A stretch of 64,000 nucleotides of DNA from JAJPGZ01 sp038229295. Lineage in GTDB: Bacteria; Verrucomicrobiota; Verrucomicrobiia; Chthoniobacterales; UBA10450. The stretch is from NCBI GenBank assembly GCA_038229295.1, contig JBBROO010000005.1:1-64000 (forward strand), read 5' to 3'. The notes beneath the pieces are model-generated. The model searched no databases and was not told where the DNA came from. It worked only from the letters and a program-made list of their open reading frames with translations. Shown here one piece after another: positions 25,999-35,692 of the stretch (position 1 is its first letter; every line of letters begins with the position of its first letter). The position numbers and the translations under genes are program-made.

Positions 25999-28224
25999 CT
26001 AGAGTTTCTGCGCGACCTGTTCGAGTTGGTATGACTCGATGATGTCGCCCACCTGGTATTCGCTGAAATCGCCCAGCTTGATACCGCACTCGAGGCCGGA
26101 GCGGACTTCTTTCACATCGTCTTGGAAACGGCGCAGGGTTGAAATTCCCCCGTCGTAAACCGGCTGGCGTCTGCGCAAAACTCGCGCGCGCGCGGTGCGG
26201 CCGATGCGACCGTCGGTAACGAGACATCCGGCGACGATGCCTCTGCTCAATTGGAAAACTTGTTTCACTTCGGCGTGGCCGATGACGGTTTCGCGGTGCT
26301 CCGGATCGAGCAACCCCGCCATCGCTTCCTTCATCTGATCAATCAATTCGTAAATGATGCTGTAGAGCTTGACCTGCACACCTTCGTGACGCGCGGACGT
26401 TACGGCCATGCTCTCGACCTTGACGTTGAAACCGACGACGACCGCGTTCGAAGCGCTCGCCAACAAAATGTCAGATTCGGAAACCGGACCGACGGCGGAG
26501 TGAACAAAATCGAGATCGATCTTCTTGCTGTCGATCTGCGTGAGCGCGCCGGCGATCGCTTCCAGCGAACCTTGCGCGTCCGCCTTCAAGACAACGCGGA
26601 GAATTTTCTTGCCGTCGGCCGCTTCGAGTAAACTTTCGAGCGTCGCGCGTTGCGGCACACTCAATTTATCCGTGCGTTTCGCCTGCAAACGTTCTTCGCT
26701 CAATGTTTTCGTCGAACGCTCCGATTCCATCACCAGAAATTCATCGCCGGCATTCGGTAATCCGGTGAATCCGAGAATTCTCACCGGCGTCGACGGACCG
26801 CCTTCCTTGAGCGGTTTTCCCTGGTCGTCGATGAGCGATTTCACTTTGCCGCTGTAATCGCCGCAAATAAATGGATCGCCCACTTTGATGGTTCCCATCT
26901 GCACGATGACCGTCGCCGTCGGTCCGCGTCCGGCTTCGACTTGCGCTTCGATGACGGTGCCGCGCGCTTTTGCGGTTGGCGACGCTTTCAATTCCATCAC
27001 TTCCGCTTGCAGCGACATCATCTCGAGCAATTGATCGATGCCCGCCCCGGTTTTGGCCGAGACCGGAATAACGATGGTGTCGCCGCCCCAATCTTCCGGC
27101 GCCAGCTCGCGTTCCTGCAGCTGCTTTTTCACCTTGTCGATGTTAGCGCCGGGTAAATCGATCTTGTTGATCGCCACCATGATCTTCACATGCGGCGCCG
27201 CCTTCGCGTGATTAATCGCCTCGATCGTCTGCGGCATGAGGCCGTCGTCCGCCGCGACCACGAGCACGACGATATCAGTCACGTTCGCGCCGCGCGCGCG
27301 CATCGCGGTAAACGCGGCGTGACCGGGCGTATCCAAAAATGTAATGCGCGTTCCCTTATGCTCGACCGTGTAGGCGCCGATGTGTTGCGTGATTCCGCCC
27401 GCTTCGCCCGCGGCGACACGCGTCTTGCGAATCGCGTCCATCAACGAAGTTTTGCCATGATCGACGTGGCCCATGAACGTGATGATCGGTCCGCGCGGCT
27501 TAAGTTCCTCGACCTTCTCGATGACTGGCGGCGGCGGCGCGACGACGACTTCTTCGATTTTATGAACGCCGCCACCTTTTTCCCGGCGCTCTTTTTCCAA
27601 AACGAATCCGTGCGCTTCCGCGATCTTGGATGCGATGTCGGGCTCGATCGTCTGATTGACGTTCGCGAAAATGTTAAACGCCATCAATTCGGCAATGACT
27701 TGATGCGGCTTTAATCCCAGCTCCGTTGCCAAATGCTTCACCACGATCGGCGGTTTGATGTGGATGACGTTCTGCGGTTCCTCTTCCTCGGCCGCAGCGA
27801 CCGGCGGCGGCGGTGTAAGATCGACATCTATCTTTGGCGCTTCCGTTTTTGGCGGCGCGGGTGGTGGTGGAGCAGCGGACGCTTCCATTGAAGCGCGAAT
27901 GCGCGAGATCGGCGGAAGGGTCGTTCTCTTTTTCAATTCGCCGTCTTGTGATTTCTGTTTCGGCTTTTTCTCGTCGATCAACGAAACCGTTTCGACATCT
28001 CGCCGCGGTGCCGGTGGAGGCGGCGGAGCTTTTGGAGCAGCTTTCGCCGCCGGCGCGTGAGCGGTGTGCGACTTTGCCGGCGCTGGCGGATGCGCTTTCG
28101 CCGCCGGCTTGTGTGCGGGCTCGTCCTTTTTCTTTACGACCTTCGCTTTAGAAGGAGCCGGCTTGTGCGCGCTGGTTTTGCGCGCGGCCGATTTCTTCGT
28201 CTTGCTGGTCGTTTTTGTTGGCAT
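25999..28224 (-). CDS. infB: Translation initiation factor IF-2
   Basis: 741 residues, short compared with E. coli IF-2 (890). The first roughly 150 residues are low-complexity Lys/Ala/Pro-rich (repeated KAKVVKKK and AAPKAPPPPPAP stretches), typical of the poorly conserved IF-2 leader. The GTPase domain starts near 245: FMGHVDHGKTSLMDAIRKTR (G1), DTPGHAAFTAMRARG (G3), MVAINKIDLPGANIDK (G4). Domains II, C1 and C2 follow. ATG at 28224, 53 bases after the nusA stop. The 3.4-kb stretch 24413-27816 covering most of infB is almost free of the word. Confidence 0.95.
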   Translation of the reverse strand: MPTKTTSKTKKSAARKTSAHKPAPSKAKVVKKKDEPAHKPAAKAHPPAPAKSHTAHAPAAKAAPKAPPPPPAPRRDVETVSLIDEKKPKQKSQDGELKKRTTLPPISRIRASMEASAAPPPPAPPKTEAPKIDVDLTPPPPVAAAEEEEPQNVIHIKPPIVVKHLATELGLKPHQVIAELMAFNIFANVNQTIEPDIASKIAEAHGFVLEKERREKGGGVHKIEEVVVAPPPPVIEKVEELKPRGPIITFMGHVDHGKTSLMDAIRKTRVAAGEAGGITQHIGAYTVEHKGTRITFLDTPGHAAFTAMRARGANVTDIVVLVVAADDGLMPQTIEAINHAKAAPHVKIMVAINKIDLPGANIDKVKKQLQERELAPEDWGGDTIVIPVSAKTGAGIDQLLEMMSLQAEVMELKASPTAKARGTVIEAQVEAGRGPTATVIVQMGTIKVGDPFICGDYSGKVKSLIDDQGKPLKEGGPSTPVRILGFTGLPNAGDEFLVMESERSTKTLSEERLQAKRTDKLSVPQRATLESLLEAADGKKILRVVLKADAQGSLEAIAGALTQIDSKKIDLDFVHSAVGPVSESDILLASASNAVVVGFNVKVESMAVTSARHEGVQVKLYSIIYELIDQMKEAMAGLLDPEHRETVIGHAEVKQVFQLSRGIVAGCLVTDGRIGRTARARVLRRRQPVYDGGISTLRRFQDDVKEVRSGLECGIKLGDFSEYQVGDIIESYQLEQVAQKL

Positions 28225-28277
28225 TGCTCTTGTAAAAATTTTCGCTCATGGCCTGAGCGGATTAAACCGGGGCCATA

Positions 28278-29528
28278 TCACTGCGCTACCTCTTGTCGAT
28301 GCACCGCGTCGTGAATTTCCTGCGCTTTCGCTTCCTCTACCGCGAGAATGTCGACCAGGTCTTTCACGTCTGCGTCGCGCAATCCTTCCAAATTCGTAAA
28401 TCCGGATTTCACCAATGTCATCGCCTGTTCTTCGGTAATCGGCAGCGCTGCGGACAAAGTCTGGGCCGCATGCGCGACCTTTTGCTCAACCGCGTGGGTC
28501 GCCGAAGTGTCCTTGTCGATGTTGATTTCCCAACCGGTCAATCGCGAAGTCAGCCGCGCGTTTTGTCCTTTTTTCCCGATGGCTAACGAAAGCTGATCTT
28601 CATCCACCGAAATCTGCACGCTCTTCTTTTCCGTATCGAACACGAGATTCTTGACCTTGGCCGGCTTAAGCGCTTCGAGCACAAAATCTTTTGGATCGGA
28701 ACTCCAGCGAATGATGTCGACCTTTTCGTTGTTGAGCTCGCGCACAATATTTTTCACGCGCGACCCGCGCATGCCGACGCACGCGCCGACTGGATCCACT
28801 TTGTCGTTCGCGCTCCAGACCGCGATCTTGGTGCGATAACCTGCTTCCCGCGCGATGCCGCGGATTTCGACCGTGCCATCGGCAATCTCGCTCACCTCCA
28901 ATTCGAAAAGGCGCCTAACGAAATTCGGATGACTGCGCGAAACGATAATTTCCGGCCCGCGAATTCCGTTATCGACCGCGACGACATACGCGCGCAAGCG
29001 ATCGCCCACATTGTAATCTTCCACGACGACGCGCTCGCGTTGCGGCATGATCGCCTCGAACTTGCCAAGATCGAGAATCACATCTGAGCGATCGAACCGA
29101 CGCACTGTGCCGCTCACAATTTCGCCAGCGCGGTCCTTGAACTCCTCATAAATCATTTCCTTCTCGACCTGGCGGATGCGCTGCATCATCGCCTGCTTCG
29201 CCGTTTGCGCGGCGATGCGTCCGAAATTGCTGGGCGTCACTTCGACTTCGACTGCATCGCCGACTTTCGCATCCGCTTTAATTTTTTGCGCCTTCGTTAG
29301 GCTGATTTCGTCCTGCGGATTGGTCACGTTGTCGACCACCAGGAGATTCGCGAGCGCGCGGATGTCGCCCGTTTTCGGATCGATGTCGATCCTCATTTCG
29401 CGGGCAGCGCCGACACTCTTTTTCGAAGCGGAAAGCAGAGCAGTCGAGACGGCCTCGAGCAGGATGTCGCGTTTGATTCCGCGTTCCCGCTCCAGGTAAT
29501 CGAGCATGGCGATAAATTCGGCGTTCAT
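28278..29528 (-). CDS. nusA: Transcription termination/antitermination factor NusA
   Basis: 416 residues. It binds RNA polymerase and nascent RNA. The N-terminal domain is followed by an S1 domain (about 135-200: AGEIVSGTVRRFDRSDVILD) and KH domains (ACVGMRGSRVKNIVRELNNE, LAIGKKGQNARLTSRLTGWE). A short C-terminal helix-hairpin domain (VKSGFTNLEGLRDADVKDLV) completes it. First gene of the operon. A rho-independent-type hairpin with five U residues lies 22-49 bases upstream of the ATG (29550-29577). The usual rimP gene is not upstream; the next gene is divergent. Confidence 0.95.
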   Translation of the reverse strand: MNAEFIAMLDYLERERGIKRDILLEAVSTALLSASKKSVGAAREMRIDIDPKTGDIRALANLLVVDNVTNPQDEISLTKAQKIKADAKVGDAVEVEVTPSNFGRIAAQTAKQAMMQRIRQVEKEMIYEEFKDRAGEIVSGTVRRFDRSDVILDLGKFEAIMPQRERVVVEDYNVGDRLRAYVVAVDNGIRGPEIIVSRSHPNFVRRLFELEVSEIADGTVEIRGIAREAGYRTKIAVWSANDKVDPVGACVGMRGSRVKNIVRELNNEKVDIIRWSSDPKDFVLEALKPAKVKNLVFDTEKKSVQISVDEDQLSLAIGKKGQNARLTSRLTGWEINIDKDTSATHAVEQKVAHAAQTLSAALPITEEQAMTLVKSGFTNLEGLRDADVKDLVDILAVEEAKAQEIHDAVHRQEVAQ

Positions 29529-29549
29529 AAAAGCATTAGCCCGCAGACT

Positions 29550-29577
29550 AAAAAGAGTGGGGCATCTGCTCCCACTC
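29550..29577 (-). terminator. Intrinsic terminator hairpin in the nusA leader (candidate attenuator)
   Basis: Read on the minus strand, the hairpin is GAGTGGG, nine-base loop, CCCACTC, followed by five U residues (29554-29550). It lies 22 bases before the nusA ATG. No minus-strand gene lies upstream, so it is more likely an attenuator in the nusA leader than the end of another transcript. Confidence 0.6.
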
Positions 29578-29600
29578 CTTCCAGCGCGGACTAGGGCGCT

Positions 29601-29629
29601 AACGTAGATTTTGTGAGGGAACGCGTCAA
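29601..29629 (-). promoter_or_regulatory. Possible sigma-70-type promoter for the nusA operon
   Basis: On the minus strand, TTGACG (29629-29624) and TACGTT (29606-29601) are separated by 17 bases. The -35 box is a good match, the -10 a partial one. The start site would lie just upstream of the leader hairpin at 29550-29577. Inferred from sequence only. Confidence 0.4.
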
Positions 29630-29689
29630 GTTGGCAAAACCTCGCAAGATCGACATGGACAAGATCGACATGTACGACAGAGTCTGCGC

Positions 29690-31123
29690 ATGTCGCGCGT
29701 TTCGCCTTTAATATTGGTGGGCATCGTCTGGGCGGCGATCTATTTGCCCGCGCTCGGTTCGTTCGAAATCAAAGGCGAAGAAGGCCGCCGCATCCTGCCG
29801 GCCATGGCCATGCTCGACAGCGGTAACTACATCGTGCCGCAGGTCGGCAGCGGCGCTTATTTTCGCAAACCGCCATTGGTAAACTGGATCGTCGCGGCTT
29901 CCTTCAAACTTTTCGGCGCGCGCAACGAATGGACGGCGCGCATTCCGTCCGTCCTTTGCATCCTCGCCGTGGCCATCGCCTTCGTCACCATCGCGCGCAA
30001 TACGCTCGGTCACACTGGATCGACCATCGCCGCGCTCGTTTGGCTAACGAACATCGGCACGATGCACAAAGGGCGCTTGATCGAGATCGAAGCGCTTTAC
30101 ATCTCGATCTGCGCGCTGGCCATGATCACGTGGCTGAGTTGGTGGGAGGAAAAACGTTCGCCCTGGCTGACGTGGGTGGTGCCGTGGATTTTTCTCGGCC
30201 TTGGCTGGCTCGCCAAAGGCCCGACGCTGCTGGTTTTTTTCTACGCGCTCGTCTTCGCCGTTTTCTGGCAAACGAAACAATGGCGCGCTTTATTTCACCC
30301 CGCCCATCTGCTCGGGCTTCTCATCATGATGGGGATTTTTGCCAGCTGGGCCATTCCGTTTAGTTACATGACTTCCGGCCCGCGAGTGATGCGGACGTGG
30401 TCGAATCAATTTGTCGGCCGTGTCTCGGGAGAGTTTTTTCACGTCGGCGTTTGGCTCCTGACTATTCCGCGTGTGCTTGGATATTTTCTGCCGTGGCTGA
30501 CGTTGTTGCCCTTTGTTCGCTTCGATAAATTTCCGGAAGATCGACAACGAAGACTTGCCCGCGCTCTGCTTTGGAGCGCGGCCGCGCCGCTGGTCGTCAT
30601 CAGTTTGATTCCGGGCGCTGCGCCGCGTTATTCGCTGCCGGTGTTGACTCCGTTTTGTTGGTTCATGGGACTCTGTTTTGCCGCCGACGCGTTCGCGCGG
30701 CCACGCTGGCTTGGAGCATTGGACAAACCAGTTTGGTCGCGGGTCGTCCCGGCCGTGGTCGTATTGTCGATGTTAGTTGGATTAGTCGGTTATCCCGTGG
30801 CGGCGAGGGCGGCGCTGACGAAACGCCGCGAGAAAGTCAGGAATATTGCCGCACAGATCAATGCTGCCGTTCCGAAAACCGAAACGCTTTACGCGGTCGA
30901 TCCCAATTATCAGCCGTTGTTTTTTTACATGCAGTCGCCCGTTAAATATGTGTCCTCCATCGACGAACTGCCTTTTGAAACGCATTACTTTTTGGTTCGT
31001 CCGGACAATGAACAGGACGCGCTCGGGAGCGAGCAATGGGCCCCGCGAAAAGCGCACGCTATTTTGCGCGTGAAAGATTATCGCAAGCAAACCGTCATTT
31101 TGTTTGCGATCGATCCGGTCTGA
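29690..31123 (+). CDS. ArnT/PMT-like GT39-family membrane glycosyltransferase
   Basis: 477 residues with about 10-12 membrane helices. It resembles dolichyl-phosphate mannosyltransferase-like enzymes that move lipid-linked sugars onto proteins or lipid A. The catalytic loop is in the first periplasmic loop: FEIKGEEGRRILPAMAMLDS, then GAYFRKPPLVNWIVAASF. A later large loop ends near FETHYFLVRPDNEQDALGSE. The acidic residue in FEIKGEEGRR is the likely catalytic aspartate equivalent, but here it is a Glu. Two word copies in tandem (29646, 29661) sit in the upstream leader. Confidence 0.83.
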   Translation: MSRVSPLILVGIVWAAIYLPALGSFEIKGEEGRRILPAMAMLDSGNYIVPQVGSGAYFRKPPLVNWIVAASFKLFGARNEWTARIPSVLCILAVAIAFVTIARNTLGHTGSTIAALVWLTNIGTMHKGRLIEIEALYISICALAMITWLSWWEEKRSPWLTWVVPWIFLGLGWLAKGPTLLVFFYALVFAVFWQTKQWRALFHPAHLLGLLIMMGIFASWAIPFSYMTSGPRVMRTWSNQFVGRVSGEFFHVGVWLLTIPRVLGYFLPWLTLLPFVRFDKFPEDRQRRLARALLWSAAAPLVVISLIPGAAPRYSLPVLTPFCWFMGLCFAADAFARPRWLGALDKPVWSRVVPAVVVLSMLVGLVGYPVAARAALTKRREKVRNIAAQINAAVPKTETLYAVDPNYQPLFFYMQSPVKYVSSIDELPFETHYFLVRPDNEQDALGSEQWAPRKAHAILRVKDYRKQTVILFAIDPV

Positions 31124-31190
31124 ATTTCAATTCGAGGCGGCGTGAACGCGGCGGGCGTGCGATGATCTAATAACGGAAAGCTCGGCACGC

Positions 31191-32378
31191 ATGGCAGACG
31201 ATATACCAGAGGAAAGGCGAGAGACGACCGGAAGCAAGATTCCACGATGGGCGTATTGGGTCGCGGGCGTCCTCGTGCTTTTTTTCTTACTGCGCGGTTG
31301 CTTCGGCAAGAAACAAATTTCAAGCGGGCCGCCACCCGCGCCGGTGATTGTCGATCTTGTAAAACAACAAAATGTGCCGGTGCAATTGCACGCCGTCGGT
31401 AACGTGCAGCCGTTCACATCGGTCACAGTCAAGTCGCTCGTGTCCGGGCCGATCGAGAAGGTCCACTTCAAAGAAGGCCAGGACGTGAAGAAGGGCGATT
31501 TGCTTTTCACGATCGATCCACGGCCGTTTGAAGCCGCGATGAAACAAGCGCAGGCGAATCTTGATAAGGACATGGCGCAGTCGTTGAATGCGCAGAAGGA
31601 TGCGGTGCGCGCGTCAGACCTGGTCAAGAAAGGCGCGATCGCCGCGCAACAAAACGACCAGACGATTTCCAATGCGGTTTCCGAAAGCGCGACGATTCGC
31701 GGCGATCAAGCCGCGCTCGATACCGCGAAATTACAGGTCGAATACGCGTCCATTCGCTCGCCCATCGATGGACGCACCGGCGCGGTGTTAATCCACGAAG
31801 GCAACCTGGTGAAAGCGAATGATGATGCGTCGATTCTAGTCGTGATCAACCAGGTGCATCCGATTTACGTGCAGTTCTCGGTGCCGGAACAAAATCTGGA
31901 CGCGATCCGGCCGCGCATGAAAGAGGGCGAGCTCGAGGTGGCGGCTAATCCGCCTAACGAGCCCGACCATATTTCGCACGGCGTGCTCACGTTGATCGAC
32001 AACGCGGTCGATCAAAGTACTGGCACGGTGAAATTGAAGGCGACGTTCCCGAATGAAGACGAAGCGCTGTGGCCGGGAGAATTTGTGAACACGACGCTGA
32101 CGTTATCGAATCAGGCGAATGCGATCACGGTGCCGACGAAGGCGCTGCAGCCGGGTCAGAAAGGGCAATACGTTTTTGTGGTGAAGTCCGATCAGACGGC
32201 CGAGATGCGCATTGTCGATCTTGCGCGAATCGAGGGGCCGATCGCGGTGATTAACAAAGGCGTGCAGGCGGGCGAGAATGTTATCGTGGATGGGCAGATC
32301 GCCGTTCGACCGGGCGGAAAAGTTCAGCCGAAGAATCCAGTGCCCGGCGGCGCGCCTAACAAACCAAGCCAGCCATGA
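31191..32378 (+). CDS. RND efflux periplasmic adaptor subunit
   Basis: 395 residues. It links an inner-membrane RND pump to the outer membrane channel. N-terminal membrane anchor (YWVAGVLVLFFLLRGCFGK), then barrel-sandwich and alpha-hairpin domains: VQPFTSVTVKSLVSGPIEKV, GQDVKKGDLLFTIDPRPFEA, and DGRTGAVLIHEGNLVKANDD. The Cys of RGCFG may be a lipid-attachment site, but the sequence before it is more like a helix than a lipobox. Overlaps the permease start by four bases. An outer-membrane channel gene is not in the window. Confidence 0.9.
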   Translation: MADDIPEERRETTGSKIPRWAYWVAGVLVLFFLLRGCFGKKQISSGPPPAPVIVDLVKQQNVPVQLHAVGNVQPFTSVTVKSLVSGPIEKVHFKEGQDVKKGDLLFTIDPRPFEAAMKQAQANLDKDMAQSLNAQKDAVRASDLVKKGAIAAQQNDQTISNAVSESATIRGDQAALDTAKLQVEYASIRSPIDGRTGAVLIHEGNLVKANDDASILVVINQVHPIYVQFSVPEQNLDAIRPRMKEGELEVAANPPNEPDHISHGVLTLIDNAVDQSTGTVKLKATFPNEDEALWPGEFVNTTLTLSNQANAITVPTKALQPGQKGQYVFVVKSDQTAEMRIVDLARIEGPIAVINKGVQAGENVIVDGQIAVRPGGKVQPKNPVPGGAPNKPSQP

Positions 32379-35300
32379 GCATTCCAGAGCTCTTCATTCG
32401 CCGACCGGTCATGACCACGCTGGTCATGAGCGCCGTCATTATTTTTGGCTGGGCGGCATATCGATCGTTGCCGGTGAGCGATCTGCCGAATGTGGATTTT
32501 CCGACGATCAACGTCGGCGCGAGTTTGCCCGGAGCGAATCCGGAAACGATGGCGTCATCGGTCGCGACCGTGTTGGAGCAGGAATTTTCGACCATCGCCG
32601 GCATTGATTCGATGACTTCGATCAGCGCGCTTGGGAGCACGAGCGTGACGATTCAATTCAATCTTGATCGCTCGCTCGATTCCGCGGCGCTCGATGTGCA
32701 GGCGGCGATTTCGCGAGCGACGCGGCGATTGCCGCAAAACATGCCGAGTCCGCCCTCGTATCAGAAAGTAAATCCGGCGGACCAACCGATTCTTTATGTG
32801 GCGCTGATCTCGCCCACGCTGCCGCTGTCGCAAGTGGATGAGTTCGGGCAGACGACGATGGCGCAACGCATCTCGACGGTGAGCGGTGTCGCGCAAGTGC
32901 AGGTGTTCGGCACGCAAAAGTACGCGGTGCGCGCGCAGGTCGATCCGAACAAACTCGCGGCGCGCGGGATCGCGCTCGATGAAGTTTCGGAAGCGATCAA
33001 CAAAGCGAATGTGAATTTGCCGACGGGAACGCTCTACGGAAAAGAGCAGGCGTTTACGGTGCAGGCGACGGGGCAACTGCAGGATGCGATGGCGTTTCGC
33101 AAGTTGGTGGTGACGTACCGAAATGGATCACCGGTCCATTTGGAAGAGCTCGGTAACGTCATCGACGGAACGCAGAACGATAAGGTCGCGAGTTGGTATA
33201 ACGACACCCGCGCGATCGTGCTCGCGATTCAACGGCAACCGGGAACGAACACGGTCGCGGTGGTGGATGGCATTCGAAAATTACTGCCGACATTCGAGAA
33301 GCAAATGCCGGCGGCGATGGACTTAAAAATTTTGTTCGACCGCTCGGAATCGATTCGCGCGTCGGTGCACGATGTGAAGTTCACGCTCGTGCTCGCGATT
33401 TGCCTCGTTGTGCTGGTGATCTTTTTGTTTCTGCGCACGCTCGCGGCCACGCTCATTCCGAGCCTCGCCATGCCGCTGTCGATCATCGGGACATTTGGCG
33501 TGATGTATCTCTTCGGCTTCAGCCTCGACAATCTTTCGCTCATGGCGCTGACCTTGTGCGTCGGCTTCGTCGTCGACGACGCCATTGTTGTTCTCGAGAA
33601 CATCATCCGTCATGTCGAGCGCGGTGAGCCGGTGATGGAAGCGTCGCTACGGGGATCGAACGAGATCGGATTCACCGTCATTTCCATGACCGTGTCGCTG
33701 GCGGCGGTGTTCATTCCGATTTTGTTCATGGGCGGATTGTTCGGCCGCTTGCTTCATGAGTTTGCCGTTACCATCACGACCGCCATTCTCGTCTCCGGAT
33801 TTGTTTCGCTGACGCTCACGCCGATGCTCTGCAGCCGCTTCCTCCGGCCGCACGATCCGAACAAACATCACGGCAGATTTTACGAAGCGATGGAGCGTGT
33901 CTTCGAACGAATGCGCAATTTTTATGAGCGCACGCTGCAGGTCGCGTTGCGGCACCGGCTCGCGGTTTTGGTCATCGCGATCGCCCTTTTGCCCGCGACG
34001 GCGCTTCTGTTCAAGCTGAGCAAAACCGGGATTTTTCCAACCGACGATCTCGGCGCCATTTTCGCATTTACGGAAGGATCACAAGACATCTCCTTCGATG
34101 CGATGGTCCAACATCAGCAGCAGGCCGCGGCGATCGTGAAAGAGAATCCTTACGTTGATCGCTTTATGTCAACGGTCGGCGCGGGCGGGCCGAATATTTC
34201 CGGAAACTCCGGCCGCATCTTCATGCTTCTTAAGCCTCGATCGCAGCGGCCATCCGCGCAGCAGATTATCGAGCAACTGCGACCGAAGCTCGCCCAAATA
34301 CCGGGCATTAAAATTTTTCCACAGGTGCTGCCGACAATTCGTATTGGCGGCAATCTATCGAAGGCGGCGTATCAGTACACGCTTTTCGGGAGCGATCTGA
34401 AACAGCTTTACGAAGTCGCCCCGAAGTTTGAGGAGAAAATCCGAGGTATCTCTGGCCTAACGGATGTGAATTCCGATCTCTATCTCAAAACTCCGCAGGC
34501 GATGGTGAACATCGACCGGGAGAAAGCAGCCGCGCAGGGAATTTCGCCGGAACAAGTCGAAAACACACTCTACAACGCTTACGGCGCGCGCCAGGTCTCG
34601 ACCATTTACACGCCAACAAATCAGTACTGGGTCATTCTCGAAGTCGAACCACGCTTTCAACGCGATCCCGCGTCGCTTTCGCAGCTCTACGTAAGATCGA
34701 CAAATGGTAAGCTGGTCCCGCTCGGCGCAGTCACCAGGATTGACCGCACGGTCGGCCCGCTCACCGTTTCGCATCTCGGCCAGCTTCCCGCGGTCACCAT
34801 ATCGTTCGGGCTAAAACCAAACGTGTCGTTAGGCGATGTCGTCCCGAAAATTCAGGACATCGCCCGCCGCGAATTACCTTCGACCATCAGCACCGGTTTC
34901 CAGGGAACGGCGCAAGCGTTTCAAAGTTCTTTCGCCGGTCTGGGGCTGTTGCTGTTGATGGCCATCCTCGTCATCTATCTCGTCCTCGGTGTTCTCTACG
35001 AAAGTTTCATTCATCCCATCACCATCTTGTCCGGCCTGCCGTCGGCCGGCTTCGGCGCGCTGCTCACGCTTTTGGTTTTTGGAATGGAGCTCAATATCTA
35101 TTCCTTCGTCGGCATCATCATGCTCATCGGCATCGTGAAAAAGAATGCGATCATGATGATCGATTTCGCGATCGACGCGCAACGCCGCGAAGGCAAAAGC
35201 CCGGCGGATGCAATCTACGAAGCGTGCTTGGTGCGATTCCGTCCGATCATGATGACGAGTGTGGCGGCATTGATGGGAACGTTGCCGATCGCGCTCGGGT

Positions 35301-35521
35301 TCGGCGCGGGATCGGAATCACGACGCCCGTTAGGCATGGCCGTGGTCGGCGGTTTGCTCTTCTCGCAACTCCTCACGCTCTACATCACACCGGTGATTTA
35401 TTTATATTTGGAGCGTTTGCAAAATGGGCGAACGACCAAAAGGCCGCGGCAAGATCGACATGTTGACCCCACGCCGCTTTCCGTTTCCGAGCGCGAGCCA
35501 GAACCAGTCGGCGCGCGGTAA
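32375..35521 (+). CDS. RND efflux permease subunit (HAE-1/MdtB type)
   Basis: 1048 residues, the normal length for an RND drug pump. Twelve helices with two large periplasmic loops. N terminus FIRRPVMTTLVMSAVIIFGW; substrate-loop motifs NVDFPTINVGASLPGANPET; helix 4 carries the proton-relay DD pair in LMALTLCVGFVVDDAIVVLE. The C terminus (about 1015-1048), NGRTTKRPRQDRHVDPTPLS, is a long basic tail containing the word. The adaptor gene is directly upstream. Substrates unknown. Confidence 0.93.
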   Translation: MSIPELFIRRPVMTTLVMSAVIIFGWAAYRSLPVSDLPNVDFPTINVGASLPGANPETMASSVATVLEQEFSTIAGIDSMTSISALGSTSVTIQFNLDRSLDSAALDVQAAISRATRRLPQNMPSPPSYQKVNPADQPILYVALISPTLPLSQVDEFGQTTMAQRISTVSGVAQVQVFGTQKYAVRAQVDPNKLAARGIALDEVSEAINKANVNLPTGTLYGKEQAFTVQATGQLQDAMAFRKLVVTYRNGSPVHLEELGNVIDGTQNDKVASWYNDTRAIVLAIQRQPGTNTVAVVDGIRKLLPTFEKQMPAAMDLKILFDRSESIRASVHDVKFTLVLAICLVVLVIFLFLRTLAATLIPSLAMPLSIIGTFGVMYLFGFSLDNLSLMALTLCVGFVVDDAIVVLENIIRHVERGEPVMEASLRGSNEIGFTVISMTVSLAAVFIPILFMGGLFGRLLHEFAVTITTAILVSGFVSLTLTPMLCSRFLRPHDPNKHHGRFYEAMERVFERMRNFYERTLQVALRHRLAVLVIAIALLPATALLFKLSKTGIFPTDDLGAIFAFTEGSQDISFDAMVQHQQQAAAIVKENPYVDRFMSTVGAGGPNISGNSGRIFMLLKPRSQRPSAQQIIEQLRPKLAQIPGIKIFPQVLPTIRIGGNLSKAAYQYTLFGSDLKQLYEVAPKFEEKIRGISGLTDVNSDLYLKTPQAMVNIDREKAAAQGISPEQVENTLYNAYGARQVSTIYTPTNQYWVILEVEPRFQRDPASLSQLYVRSTNGKLVPLGAVTRIDRTVGPLTVSHLGQLPAVTISFGLKPNVSLGDVVPKIQDIARRELPSTISTGFQGTAQAFQSSFAGLGLLLLMAILVIYLVLGVLYESFIHPITILSGLPSAGFGALLTLLVFGMELNIYSFVGIIMLIGIVKKNAIMMIDFAIDAQRREGKSPADAIYEACLVRFRPIMMTSVAALMGTLPIALGFGAGSESRRPLGMAVVGGLLFSQLLTLYITPVIYLYLERLQNGRTTKRPRQDRHVDPTPLSVSEREPEPVGAR

Positions 35522-35527
35522 AGCTGC

Positions 35528-35692
35528 TCAGAGCGGCGATTTCCTTTCGACTGAACTAGTGGCCGACAGCCTGGCGTCAATCTTTTGATTGCCACAACGA
35601 AAATGGACCACGCCATCTTCGATCTTGATCACGCGCAAGCCCGCGGTGCCGTTGGGGCGACGGGCGGTTGCCTCCCGCGCCAGATGTCGATC
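35528..35692 (-). other. Coding-like 54-codon segment in frame after the PilT stop codon
   Basis: Directly after the TAA of the PilT-like gene (minus strand) the same frame stays open for 54 codons to a TGA. The peptide looks protein-like: ATARRPNGTAGLRVIKIEDG, then VVHFRCGNQKIDARLSATSS. It resembles the C-terminal beta domain of pilus or secretion proteins of the PilP/GspC type, by feel only. The word straddles the stop (TTAAGATCGACA), so the stop may have arisen through word formation. It could be readthrough, a decayed 3' end, or a separate small gene without an ATG. Confidence 0.35.
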
